This document shows, piece by piece, positions 12,895 to 22,720 of a stretch of 64,000 nucleotides of DNA. This DNA comes from Chrysomallon squamiferum (lineage: Eukaryota > Mollusca > Gastropoda > Neomphalida > Peltospiridae): the NCBI GenBank assembly GCA_012295275.1, contig CM022679.1, positions 1,649,775 through 1,713,774 of the forward strand, in the 5' to 3' direction. How positions within the stretch are numbered: the first letter of the stretch is position 1; each line of letters starts with the position of its first letter. The notes under the pieces were generated by a model. That model saw only the letters and a program-made list of their open reading frames with translations. It did not search any database and was not told where the DNA came from. The position numbers and the translations under genes were made by a program.

Positions 12895-15800
12895 TTTATT
12901 TTGTTTGTCGTTATTTATTTATTTGTTTTATTTTTATTTATTTATTTTTCTGTTTATTTATTTATTTTTTATTTATTAATTTTATTTATATTTATTTATT
13001 CGTTTAACTATTTATTCTTTTTACTTATTTTTACTTATTTATTTTTGTTTATTTATTTATTTGTGGAGGAATTTAAGATCAGCTTTCAGTGTAGTTATTA
13101 TTATTTGTTTTTTCAGAAGATAAACCTGTGGAATACTCAGCCTGTTTGTTTAAATCACTGGCCAGCATTTTGCCAAGTGTACATAGTGACAAAACGTAAG
13201 TTTTTCAAAAATTCTCATATCTTCTAACTAAAGTAAAATATGCTACCTGTTATAACTCTGAAATAATCTAAAAGGTTTTTGTTTTTAAATAAAATAATAT
13301 TTAATGTATATTATATTCTGGAATAATCTGAAAGGTTTATGTTTTTAAACAAAGTTGCATGTATGTATGTCTCTATCTGTCTATCTATCTGTTTATATAT
13401 AAATATGTGTGTGTGTGTATGTGTATGTGTGTGTGTGTGTATGTGTGTATATATATATATATGTCTGTGTGTGTAAGTATGTGTTTGTGTGTATGTGTGT
13501 GTGTATGTGTATGTGTGTATATATATATATATGTATATATATAATTATTTTAATTTGTAGACAAAAAGACATTGAAATCAACACACCTGTACTGACAATT
13601 GACTTTCCATCAGTATCTAAGATTACTATGGATCCTCCAATATATTTTATATTTCAACATATTGCAGTATGTATGTTAGTTATTCCTGAATAGAATTTAC
13701 ATTTCATTATATTTTATTAATTGTTTAACTATTCCTCCAGTAGGATTTACATTTTAATTTTATTAAATGTTTTAACTATTTATACAACACAATTTATATT
13801 TTTTTTTTTAACTTTAATTGCTGTTCATGAAAAGGTGGACACAATATAATATAATAGTAATTCTGAATTCCACATTACATTCTCATATATCCACTCCATC
13901 ATAAATTTTCTTTTGATTCCCAGACCAATTTCACTGATCCACGTTGCAGTTTTTGGGAATTTGACAAGTAAGTAGTAAGAAAATTAATTTTATTTTAATA
14001 ACAATATTTAGAAAACAATTTTTTTAAATTTTAGTTTCACATATAAAAGAGAATTAATCAAAAATTTAAAAAAATAATTAGGTATTCTTTTCCATCTTAG
14101 AATGCATTATGTACCAGAGGGACAAAATCTTAATTGTATGATTTATTACCTTCTTTGCCAATGTAGAAAAATCTCTGATTGAATAATATTTCAGATCCAG
14201 TCTAAGGTAGAGTCACCAAGGATAATACAATTATATCAGATTAGCTGAATGTGAATGGAGCTTTAATGAAAAAACAGGATCTGTTTGAAATGCACTCAAC
14301 ATTTTCAAACAACTTTCAATGTTATGTAATATAAATATAATAAGTCAGTGAGAGAAAAAAGTTAAAAAGGTAAAAAGTGTTTAAACATTATTTGATGCAC
14401 ACTGTAATATTATGAAACTGTATTTTGTATTGATTTACTTTTGTTCATATTATTAATATAGTTCTTCTTTTTCTTCATTATTATTATTTAAAAACAGTTC
14501 AAAACATAAAGGGAAATGGTCATCTGAAGGCTGTGAGGTGACATTTTACAACAACTCATTAACTAACTGTTCTTGTAATCACCTGACCAACTTTGCTGTT
14601 CTTATGAGTCCAGTTCTAACTGTAAGTTCACAGCTTTGTAAACTCATTAAAAAACAAGAACATATTAAATAAAAATAAACACATTCCTACTGATAGTACA
14701 CATCTTTATAAACTTATAAAACATATGAAATTAAAACATTCTAAATATTAGAACACAACTTTATAAACTTATAAAACATATCAAATTAAAACATTCTAAA
14801 TATTAGAACACAACTTCATAAACTTATAAAAAACCCATTAAATTTAAACAATTCTAACTCTATGTAGACATCTTTTTAAACTCATAAAAAAAAATTAAAT
14901 TAAACAATTCTAAAAGTAAATACACATTTTCATAAACTCATAAAAAATGTTTTTATATTAAACAATTCTAACTGTATGTAAACATCTATTTAAACTTATA
15001 TAAAAATCATATTTTAAATTAAAACTAGTTCTAAATGTAAGCACATGTCTTTATAAACTTATTAAACAAAAACACCATAGTAAGTAGAAAACATTTCCTG
15101 TACGTATATAAACTCATAAATTTTTTTTGAAAAAAACTCATTAGATTAAAACTATTTCTAACTGTAAGTATACATCTTTATAGACTCATTTACAGTAAAT
15201 ACCTATTAAATAAAAACCATTTCAAACTGTATGTACCCAGTTTTATAAACTCATTCACATACATATATATTAAATTAAAGAATTACCTGTAAGATAGAAT
15301 TAACTGGCCTTCTTAGTAATATTATATCTCATTTCTACATTCTAATTTAATTTTACTTTAAACAGAAATACTCTCCTCATAGTGTAAAATATTGTTTCGT
15401 AATTTTTTGTTCATTTATAAAATAAAATGAAAACTGAATTTTACTCTTTTTAGTCAAAACTGAACAGAAAAGTTCTTGGAATTATTTCAATGTTTGGAAT
15501 GTCTCTTTCACTGATTTCTACAACAGCTACTGTGTTTGCTTTTATCTTCTTGTGGCGGTAAGCATATCATTTTTAATTTTTGTTTTTATTTGTTATATTT
15601 ATTTTTTTGTGATCATAAGCTTATCATATTTGATTTATTTATCTTATTAGCTGTTATATTTCAATTTATCTTCTTTATAATAAAATATTTAACTAACATC
15701 ATATTATTGAGAAACTTATATTCAGAATTAAAGTTTGTTTAGATAAACCAATATTTTTATTTTTGTTTTTTTTTTATTTTATTTTATTCATTTATTTAAT

Positions 15801-18800
15801 ATTATTTTATTTTTTATTTTATTTCTATTTTATTTAGTTTTGTTTTGTTACAGCTCTATAAAATCTGACAAGAACTGTATATTGTTAAATATCTGCGTGG
15901 CACTCATTCTAGCCTATGTTATCTTCATGGCTGGCATTGACAACACACAAAACAAGGTGAGACAACTTTGCTATCTTGTGTGTTTTATTTATAATAATAA
16001 GATAGAAATAGATAGATATTTGTTTGTTAAATCTTGGTAACACTTGTACTCAGTTTACACTGTTTTTTTTAATGAGATAGAAAGTCAGACATTTTGTTTT
16101 AATCTAGTAACAGTTTCACTGAATAGAATCAGGAGACAACAACTTGTAATGTAATTCCATCAAGACCCACTGTTATCGTCTTGTGTTTTTTTTGTTGTTT
16201 TCTTTTTCCTTTCAATTCTGTATCAACAATACACAATGATACCAATAAAATAGCATGAACTGTTTTTATATCATATAATTATATTATGTTCAGTTTTAAT
16301 TTTAACTTTATTTTTTTTCATTCCAGATTGCTTGTACATCAGTGGCAGTGATGCTGCACTATTTCTTCCTGGTTGTTTTTTTCCTCATGTTGTCTGAAGC
16401 AATCAGTTTACTCATTTCAATAGTCTATGTTTTTGCTACATCATCAAAACTCAAGTACTTTCTTCCTCTTGGATGGGGTAAAATCATATTTCTACCTTTG
16501 TGATGTTAAACCAATTTGAAAAACAGTTTTTAAAAAGTTTCTATATAATTAATAATTTTAAAAACATGTCTTTCTGTAATATAAAAGTTTGAAAAGGTTT
16601 TGTATGTAACACCTAAATTTGATTTTCTTTTATGTAAAACATAAATCTCAAAACACCTTCTACTGTTGCTAGATAATACATTATCTGATTACCTGAAATT
16701 TCAACTTGGAGACAATAATAATGTTTCACTTCATATTCTGTACAGTGTTGTCACTTTTGTGTCATAACAGAAAATATTTACTCACATTTCTTTGCCTTTT
16801 TCAGTGAACAACACAAAATATTTAATCAGAGTTTATTAGATGTCAAAAATATAATTAATTGTTTTACTGATTAGCATCAGAAGATCATATGGAATAACCC
16901 TCCCATAGATCGGAAAACTCATACCACAGTCTTTGATAAGTGGATGTGGTGGTGAATGACAAAGAGTACTGATCCCAGGACCATCAGGCCTCAGATACAG
17001 GACTGCAGCTCGTTGATCAGAGTATTGTTGAATTTGTTTGATTTAATAAAATCTGTGTTGTGTACAGTTTTGTTGTTTTTCAGGTGCACCACTTGTTATT
17101 GTGGCTGTTTCGGTCGCAGCCACTCAACTGAATGGTTATGGTACTGAAAACCAGTGAGTGTTTAATTTACTTAGAGAAATATGTTTATATCAGTGTGTTA
17201 TTTTGTAAAGTTATCACTTAACTGAATGGTTACAGTCAGTGAGTGTTTAAGTTACTTAGAGAAATATGTTTTTTTCAGTGTGTTATTTTGTAATGTTATC
17301 ACTTAATTGAATGGTTACAGTCAGTGAGTATTTAATTTACTTAGAGAAATATGTTTTTATCAGTGTGTTATTTTGTAATGTTATCACTTAATTGAATGGT
17401 TACAGTCAGTGTGTTATTTTGTAATGTTATCACTTAATTGAATGGTTACAGTCAGTGAGTGTTTAATTTACTTAGAGAATTATGTTTATATCAGTGTGTT
17501 ATTTTGTAATGTTATCACTGATTAATTATTCTAAATGTATTTGAGCAATTTAGTTATTATATTTGATATTGTAATAATTTATTATCAGAATGTCAGATTT
17601 TGTTTATTATTGTTACAAATGAGTTTTATGTATTAAGTGAGGAGAATATTTGATGTAAAGAGGGTCTATGGATCTGTTTCAGCTGCTGGTTGACTACTCA
17701 AAGTGGTCTGCTTTATGCTTTTGTTGGACCTGCCCTGGGTGTTATTGTTGTAAATATTATAAAATATCTATTAACTGAAAGCATCTCTTTTTTTGTCATG
17801 AAAAGCTTAAATAATACTTGATTTAAGAATGTCTATCATGTCTGACATTAGTCATGGTACTAGCTTATTTCCTTTAGAAATTTAGAAAGAAAAACAGAAT
17901 GCCATTTTACCTCACTCTATTTTTAACACCAATTTCCTAATTCAAAAAAGTTAAAGCATGTTAACCTTGAAATCACAAAATTCACACACTGTGGAAATTT
18001 ACTGAAATTGCACAATGTCTAATTTCTGTCAGAATAATTTTACTTTTTTTTAAAACTAATTTTCTTCTTTGTATTCTCATACTGATGCTATATTTACTTA
18101 ACATGGTAGAACATCATATCTGTTATCAGTGTAACTTTTTAAATTTTTTTAAATTTCTTGTTTACAAAATATTTTAGAAGTAATTTTCTTCTTTGATTAT
18201 CATATCTATGTTTACAAATTAATGCTACATTTACTTAACATGGTAGAACATGATATCTGTAATCATTGTAATTTATATGCAACATTTTCTTTATTAATGA
18301 AATTAATAATAAATGCTGAAAAATATTTTAATAAAATGTTATTTTTTTATGAAGCAGTTATTCAGCACATAAAGAATTTATAACAGTTCTATCAGCTGTC
18401 AGATTTTTATTACTTTTACTTCAAATATTTTCTGTTAATGTGAATACTGTAGTAACTAAACATAATACATTATTGTAATGATTCATTAATTTCAAAATGT
18501 GTTGTTAATAGTTATTATGTTAAATATAAATCATTATAAAGTTATAAAGGCATTTGTTTAATAGTGACATTTCTTTTATTTTAAATTGCATTGAAAATGA
18601 TTTCTTGTTGTTGGTTATTAAGATAACATAAACTAGATATGCATTTTTTTAACAGACTATTTTATTAAATTCAGAATGTTTGTTATTAAATTGACATAGA
18701 TTATAGTAATATTATTATTTAATGAAATTTATTTATTAAAACAAGCAAACTATGTTGTGATTTTTAGTTATTAAGATTCATAAAGATAAATATTTTTTTT

Positions 18801-21800
18801 TATTAAAACTATGTGGATCTTATTAAGATGACATAATCACTATGTTTGATTAAAACAGGCAAATTATGTGGTGGTGGTTCTTGCTCTGAAAGCTTTGTAC
18901 TCTACACATGCTATGATGTCCAAAACAAGAAGAGAAAAAATCAAGTAAGTTTAGCTGTTCTCGCTTATTTTAAAATTACTTTTAATCAGCTGTGTATGGA
19001 ATATCAACTCTCATTCCTCAGACTTTATATTTTCTACATGGATCTGGAGTTAGAAATAACAAAACTGTAAGAACCTGATTTTTATTTTATATCATAGATC
19101 AGGTGTTAGAAGTATCAGTATTCTATAAGTACTTGATTTTTCTAACATAAGTTTATTATATTGTTTTTTAATAGATCTGGTATTAGAAGTATCAGTATCC
19201 TACAAGTACTTGATTTTTATAACATAATTTTATTATATTATGTTTTTTAATAGATAAGGTGTTAGAAGTATCAGTATTCTACAAGTACTTGATTTTTATA
19301 ACATAATTTTATTATATTGTTTTTTAATAGATCTGGTGTTAGAAGTATCAGTATTCTATAAGTTCTTGATTTTTATAATATAATTTTATTATATTGTTTT
19401 TTAATAGATCTGGTGTTAGAAGTATCAGTACTCTGGCACCCATACTTGGACTCACCTGGGTGTTTGGTGTGTTTTCTATCAATGAGAATCTTGTTGTCTT
19501 TCAGTACTTGTTTGCCATTTTCAATTCTTTACAGGTAATGATAAACTGATATTTGACTTGAATTAGTCTTTTTTTAATTTTTTTTCACTTTTTTTTCTTA
19601 ATGTATCTTTTATTTCATCTATTGTTTATTCAGAAAAAAGTCTAAGTGTATCTTATTGTTTAAATTATGTATGAGGTTATCTTATTATTCATTTTAAATT
19701 TTCTATCTTGTATATATTTTCTCAATTTTCCTAAATAATTTTAATATGAAATTTCAGTTAAACATTTTGAATGTTAATTTATGATGTGAATTTATCAGTA
19801 TTTAAAAATGTCTTTTAACTTCAGGGTTTCTTTATCTTTCTGTTTCACTGTCTTCTCAATAAGTCTGTGAGTATTTCATTATTGTACATTTAAGTTGTTT
19901 ATATTAGCAGATTATTCACTGTAATCAGTGAGGTTTTTTATTATTATCAATTTTTCTTAATGAAATATCATCTTTTTGTGAAAATGTGTAATTTATGTAT
20001 TTTAAATGAGTTAGGTTTTAAAATTCAACATTTCTTTATAACCTTTATGATTTTGTTAATATATCTGAGATCTACTGAGACTTTTTAAAGAACATTTGGA
20101 AACTACTGTTTTATACCTGAGATTGTCATTTCTGAACGGTCTTCCTCTTCTAAAGTTTCTTTTGTAATAGATTTTTATATAGCTATACCTTTAGAGTTTA
20201 AAATTTCTTTTGTAATAGATTTTTACATATTTTAAGAAGATCTAAATAGCTGTAGTTTTTCTTTACCAGTCACAGAATCTTTACATATTTTGTGTAGATT
20301 TAGATAACTGTACCTTTTGTTTACCTGTCAGTGAACGTTTACATATTTTGAGAAGATACCTAGACAGCTGTAATTTTTGTTTACCTGTCAGTGAATGTTT
20401 TCATATTTTGAATAAATCAAGATAGCTGTAGTTTTTGATTACCAGTCATTTTGCTAAAGTTTGACTGCACTGTTTTTGTAGATCACTGATGGTTTTAGAC
20501 ACAGATGGAGTGGATACAAGAGTTCTATTGTCTCCTCATCAACTGAATTAAGAAAGATGAAATATTCTGTAAGATTTTTTTTTTCTTCTTTTCTTTTTAG
20601 TATTAAAAATTATCAGATTCAAAGTGTTAAATTTTGGTAAATTGTTTTCTTTTTTGATGAAAGATATACTTGAATAAAAATTTTATATATATGCACATAA
20701 AAATGTTTCTTAAATAGACAAATATTGTTATTTCTTTTTTTCTTATTTTTAACACTGAAATTTACAGCAGATTAAGACCAGCTTTATTTTCAACAATTTA
20801 ATTAAATAATCTGAAAATCTTGGGAGATTCTCTTTTTCAATTTTTTGTCAAATATTAACAAAGTTTCAGATAAAATAAATACTAATCATTTGTTTCTCTC
20901 ATAGAAATCCATGTCTGAAACTGACAACACCACACGTAAGTAAAATTTTAATTTTGTGAAATATAATTTAAATCAAATCAGTGTCAAATGAACTGTTAAT
21001 AAAGTACCTTATAGTACAAAAGATTTCTGTCTGACATAATGCTAGAACTTGAAAAGAAAAACTATTTTGAGCTTATTTAGTATTATGAATATTTAAATTT
21101 GAAACATGATAAACTGATAATTTTGCTTTCTTTTGCTTATGTAATAGAAAATGTACTTAGAAGATTATGAAAATCAGCAATTTACATTTAAATTTTTATT
21201 TCATTGTTGTTATTATTGTTTACTGTTATTTTTGTGTTGTTGTTTTTGAGGTACACATTGTAATGGCTTATTTTAATTAGTAATATTTTAAAGGAATTTA
21301 ATTATGTGGCTGACTGGATTAAATAAATGTTGTTTGTTTGATTATTTCTTTTTCGTTCTTTTTTTTATAATGTTGTTTTTATTCACTTTCAATTATATCC
21401 AATATATTGTAATGTAAGTATAACATGTAAATGAGATCCATTAGCATGTACATATTATTCTTGTCACTTACGAAAAACATACAAGTATTTATTGTTTCAG
21501 AGAATACAGCAGGAACTATTTTAACTGAGTGTTTGGCAGAAAAGGCTTTCTCTGTTTTGACAGACAGTTCACCAGGAACTGTTCTGGCTGAGTCATTTGC
21601 AGAACATTCTTTCACTGATGGTTCAAAAGGAACTGTCATGACAGACAGTTCACCAGGAATTCTTTTCACTGAGAATTTGGCAGAAAATGCTTTCACTGAT
21701 GGTTCAAAAGGAACTGTTTTGACAGACAGTTCACCAGTAGCTATTTTGAATAAGTGTTTTGGATCCACTGTTATCACTGATAGTTCAAAAGAAACTGTTT

Positions 21801-21814
21801 TACCTGATAAATGA
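1..21814 (+). CDS. Adhesion G-protein-coupled receptor, Ig-HormR-GAIN-7TM (5' end outside window)
   Basis: Multi-exon gene for a cell-surface adhesion GPCR. Exons read in phase: 1-47, 3232-3366, 3874-4107, 4282-4527, 5039-5173, 5666-5899, 6074-6319, 6830-6964, 7182-7283, 9869-9975, 10534-10707, 10865-10936, 11547-11655, 12329-12439, 13117-13195, 13561-13666, 13924-13967, 14498-14621, 15454-15557, 15854-15956, 16327-16477, 17084-17153, 17683-17749, 18859-18944, 19408-19534, 19825-19866, 20482-20568, 20905-20935 and 21501-21814 (TGA). Every junction has GT-AG and matching phase. Domain order is Ig repeats, HormR, GAIN with GPS, 7TM and a cytoplasmic tail. Ig plus HormR plus GAIN recalls ADGRA or ADGRF receptors, but the N-terminus is missing and I do not assign a subfamily. 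The Ig exons and several introns are heavily rearranged by tandem duplication. Confidence 0.88.
191..600. repeat. Left terminal inverted repeat, with an internal duplication
   Basis: Reverse-complement homology to the right end is clear at 228-260 (TTTTTGCTGTTTC), 263-385 and 500-600 (ATATTTTCTGCAAAATATGC). A segment beginning AGGCCGCCATTACTG occurs twice here (about 334 and 451, spacing about 117 bp) but once in this context on the right, so the left arm is longer. Confidence 0.85.
731..2404 (-). CDS. Transposon-borne protein: Zn-finger-like N-terminus plus FEN1/XPG-like nuclease core
   Basis: 557-codon ORF, the only large ORF in the transposon. Near residues 38-47 it has a C-x2-C-x3-C cluster (HCLFCGEECLD), followed about 75 residues later by H-x3-C, which suggests zinc binding. 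The middle has VCEDTDVFVLLLHFY and then YALSGCDTLAKCFGVGK. An acidic strand motif followed by GCD...GxGK resembles the PIN/FEN1 arrangement (acidic active site, then helix-hairpin-helix), by inference only. Just downstream, in the next frame (about 838-720), comes a Cys-rich stretch (PCSTAMCGC, PCTMFCGC, YCRNEQ) of tesmin/TSO1 CXC type. The frame breaks immediately after MIRCG, so the full protein was probably longer and this copy looks inactive. Proteins of this general make-up recur in invertebrate repeats as I recall; I cannot name the family. Confidence 0.6.
   Translation of the reverse strand: MEARRNLASQGLTGSEESSAGKRLRRSGSTTFNFRQHCLFCGEECLDIDPKHPYRWRRVVLCRTADRGEGRKTFKETLLDVCRSPHDNWGREVETRLAGAVSDLHAADGRYHTDCYKKFCSPRSVKSASAASSSSQEEVDVAFETTVSAVRAESSRVWNSIELYDLYQSNGGRDISRRTLVSKFLEYFGSDLLVLSGTGVASLLVFRSKASSLLRLVPSSDEDDFEIGLEKVAHQIVRDVKESLVDDKNYHARVDMDISLDCVSSTLLSLLSKLSTTLDHNLPAALIGNIVTNEQMVKAAESGVKRINIVCEDTDVFVLLLHFYAKLNLTCRLTMEGPSAERTTIDTGATANEHGHLLSQLPAAYALSGCDTLAKCFGVGKSTISKVLKSGVELLKLGVLSEDIGDITEEATTFMAACYGVKSLVTSNMSDVRGEVWSRRMGRKSMTKARELKSLPPSKEAFEENVKRAHIQTAIWKSALNSETPALDPVEFGCERDERSRCLIPVTLQPNISVAPPEVLEMIRCGYTLFDSNVWMLYSSLAMHNVLWMSRRSILPE
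2520..2848. repeat. Right terminal inverted repeat of the transposon
   Basis: Contains GCATATTTTGCAGAAAATAT at 2541-2560 and GAAACAGCAAAAA near 2773, both reverse complements of the left arm. It ends in CGGACTA at 2842-2848, the exact inverse of the left terminus TAGTCCG. Confidence 0.87.
3583..3635 (+). pseudogene. Dead HormR exon copy in Ig unit 1
   Basis: After a good acceptor (CATTAACAG) the frame reads GIPQCEKDTDYRGIQWN and then TGA at 3633-3635. It aligns with the functional exon at 7182 (GVSMCQEDTDYKRTEW). Homology continues weakly past the stop and no donor is kept. Since the flanking Ig exons join phase 1 to phase 1, the exon is presumably skipped. Confidence 0.8.
3729..3800 (+). 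repeat. (ATT)n/(TTG)n microsatellite in Ig intron, unit 1
   Basis: Pure ATT repeats run into GTT repeats just upstream of the Ig1 acceptor at 3873. A shorter allele of the same tract sits at 5533-5592 in unit 2. Confidence 0.9.
5390..5442 (+). pseudogene. Dead HormR exon copy in Ig unit 2
   Basis: Identical in coding content to the unit 1 relic and ending at the same TGA (5440-5442). The stop therefore predates the latest duplication. Inclusion in the mRNA would truncate the receptor in its ectodomain. Confidence 0.8.
7182..9975 (+). CDS. Hormone-receptor (HormR) domain, two exons
   Basis: Exons 7182-7283 and 9869-9975 join in phase 1. Read together they give the HormR cysteine/tryptophan pattern: MCQEDTDYKRTEW, then NRSCPEGYN, GTVWRKCVEG, GKWQSPDYSKC. 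The domain is extracellular and in this family sits between N-terminal modules and GAIN. The 2.6-kb intron splitting it is almost entirely satellite DNA. Confidence 0.85.
7378..9682 (+). repeat. 2.3-kb minisatellite with 28-bp and 19-bp units, inside the HormR intron
   Basis: The long unit is GTAATAGAA followed by GTCAGTGTAAAGTTCTTAT (28 bp). The short unit lacks the first 9 bp (19 bp). Long and short units alternate irregularly, with rare variants (TTCCTAT, TTCTTAAG, partial AATAGAAGTCAGTGTAAAG pieces). Sequence identity between units is near complete, implying recent expansion or active homogenisation. Confidence 0.95.
10534..14621 (+). CDS. GAIN domain and GPS autoproteolysis site
   Basis: Eight exons. 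The N-terminal part is helical and Asn/Ser-rich (SDILKEFSTAADSLKNNSL, VFVEVVSKMLDKD, KSALKKKL). The C-terminal part contains DPRCSFWEF, GKWSSEGCEV and LTNCSCNHLTNFAVLM. This is the GPS signature of two Cys pairs, Trp and H-L-T. Cleavage is expected between Leu and Thr of HLT, releasing a tethered agonist beginning TNFAVLM. All canonical residues are present, so self-cleavage is likely. Confidence 0.9.
10907..11305 (+). repeat. 41-bp tandem array seeded on a 5' splice site (GAIN exon 2)
   Basis: The end of exon 10865-10936 (ACTTGGAAAGAACTGTATAATGAG, then GTAGGT) is repeated about nine more times into the intron. Copies of the GAG boundary end at 10977, 11018 and 11059, a strict 41-bp period at first. 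Later units are shortened. Some copies keep a usable GAG-GTAG donor; others have lost it (GAGTTAG, GAGATAG, GAGGAAG). Long minus-strand ORFs over this array are repeat artefacts. Confidence 0.92.
12488..13072 (+). repeat. (ATT)n and (ATTT)n low-complexity intron
   Basis: ATT repeats run about 12488-12560 and degenerate TTTA tetranucleotide repeats about 12862-13065. They fill most of the intron between the exons at 12439 and 13117. No gene is seen inside. Confidence 0.88.
13358..13548 (+). repeat. (GT)n/(AT)n microsatellite upstream of exon 13561
   Basis: Alternating TGTGTG and ATATAT runs end about 12 bp before the acceptor TTTGTAG. Apparent ORFs of V, C and Y residues here are artefacts. 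Confidence 0.88.
14606..15275 (+). repeat. About 60-bp degenerate tandem array containing the GPS-exon donor
   Basis: The exon end TTCTAACT plus GTAAGT and the following intron (ACAGCTTTGTAAACTCATT) recur about nine times in diverged form. Examples are TTCTAACTGTATGTAAACAT, TTCTAAATGTAAGCACATG and TTCTAACTGTAAGTATACAT, each followed by a TATAAACTCATT-like end. This is older and more diverged than the 41-bp array, but again starts inside the exon. Confidence 0.8.
15454..19866 (+). CDS. Seven-transmembrane (class B2-type) domain
   Basis: TM1 15454-15557 (VLGIISMFGMSLSLIST), TM2 15854-15956 (LLNICVALILAYVIFMAG), TM3 16327-16477 (VAVMLHYFFLVVFFLMLSEA), TM4 17084-17153 (GAPLVIVAVSVAATQLN), TM5 split between 17683-17749 (CWLTTQSGLLYAFVGPALG) and 18859-18944 (ANYVVVVLALKALYS), TM6 to ECL3 19408-19534 (ILGLTWVFGVF, LFAIFNSLQ) and the TM7 end 19825-19866 (GFFIFLFHCLLNK). 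Cysteines for the TM3-ECL2 disulfide (IACTS and HCWLTT) are present, as is the TM7 FNSLQGFF motif typical of adhesion GPCRs. The fold looks complete and functional. Confidence 0.92.
17128..17520 (+). repeat. 85-bp tandem array seeded on the TM4-exon donor
   Basis: The exon end CACTCAACTGAATGGTTATG and donor GTGAGTG recur as CACTTAACTGAATGGTTACA plus CAGTCAGTGAGTG. The donor GT falls at 17154, 17239, 17324 and, after a shortened unit, 17455. Each repeat carries part of the exon end and a consensus 5' splice site. Confidence 0.9.
19030..19440 (+). repeat. Tandem array seeded on the TM6-exon acceptor
   Basis: The 3' splice site TTTTTTAATAG plus the first 24 or so exon bases (ATCTGGTGTTAGAAGTATCAG) are repeated upstream about four times, with an older diverged copy near 19040. 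Genuine coding resumes only at 19408, where the text continues into TACTCTGGCACCC. Upstream copies instead read TATTCTATAAG and drop back into intron, so they act as decoy acceptors. Confidence 0.9.
20160..20460 (+). repeat. About 65-bp degenerate repeats in the last large intron
   Basis: Motifs TTTGTTTACCTGTCAGTGAA and TTTACATATTTTG recur about four to five times upstream of the acceptor at 20481. They do not include exon sequence. Confidence 0.7.
20482..21814 (+). CDS. Cytoplasmic tail of the receptor, last exon repeat-coded
   Basis: Exons 20482-20568 (ITDGFRHRWSGYKSS), 20905-20935 (KSMSETDNTT) and 21501-21814 read in frame to TGA at 21812. The last exon encodes about 100 residues made of degenerate repeats: TDSSPGT, then L/F-x-E-x-x-A-E, then FTDGSKGTV. 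Ser/Thr density is high, so phosphorylation is possible by inference. No PDZ-ligand-like end is evident (last residues ETVLPDK). The minus-strand ORF over this exon is a shadow. Confidence 0.75.
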
Positions 21815-22720
21815 GCAAGAGCTGTTTTGACTGAATGTTCAGTTGAAACTGTTTTGGTTGATTCTTCAGAGGAACTGTCAAGAACTGTCCTGTATTGACA
21901 TTTTCCATTTGTTTTAGTAACACATGTCTATTATTTTGAAAATTAAAGTTAATTGCTAAAATTAACATTCGTACTTATTTTCACACTAATACCTTGTACT
22001 GAAAGTTGTAGCTGTCACAGTGTCAGTATTTTTAATTTGCATTAGCAATAAATGTGCAGTACTGAAAATTCTAGTGAACTGAAGTCATGTTGACTTTTTC
22101 AGTTTGTATTAACAGTTGTTTGTATTAACCATTCTTTGTATTGTTATTTGTATTAGTCATTCTTTGTATTAGTCATTCTTTGTATCAGTCATTCTTTGTA
22201 TTAGTCATTCTTTGTATTAACCATTCTTTGTATCAGTCATTCGTTGTATTAACCATTCTTTGTATTGTTATTTGTATTAGCCATTCTTTGTATCAGTCAT
22301 TCTTTGTATTAACCATTCTTTGTAATAATCATTCTTTACACTTACCATAGTCATTCCTAGTTTTAACCATTTTTTTTTATATTAACCATTCGTTGTTTTA
22401 AGCATTCTTTTATGTTAGCCATTCCAGCAAACAGAAATTTCAATGTTGATAATTTTTGTTTGTGTTAGGAATAAATCTATGTATATATATACATTTAGTT
22501 TGCATTAAGAATAAAGTTATGTACATGTGTACGTTTAGTTTGTGTTAGTAATAAACATGTGGATGTATAGATATATTTTGTGTAAAGAATAAATGTATAT
22601 ACATGTATACATTTGGTTTGTGTTAGGGATAAATATGTGTATATGTATACATGCACGCACAGATAGAGACACTTAATGTTGAGATTCTGAACTTTTTTAT
22701 AGGATTTTGTATACAAAAAA
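21815..22720 (+). repeat. 3' flank of the receptor: 16-bp and about 58-bp tandem repeats
   Basis: Diverged copies of the coding repeat continue a little past the stop (to about 21890). At 22100-22420 a 16-bp unit (TATTAGTCATTCTTTG and variants) repeats about 17 times. At 22450-22690 an about 58-bp unit (GTTTGTGTTAGGAATAAAT...TATACATTTA) repeats about four times. Several AATAAA hexamers (for example 22047) could serve polyadenylation. The exact 3' end is not determinable. Confidence 0.7.

Noticed and set aside
18846-19070. Plus-strand ORF beginning KLCGGGSC
   Set aside because: Wrong frame of the TM5b exon. The correct frame (ANYVVVVLALKALYS) agrees with splice phase and transmembrane character.
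21379-21777. Minus-strand 132-codon ORF
   Set aside because: Shadow of the repeat-coded last exon of the receptor, which joins in phase on the plus strand.
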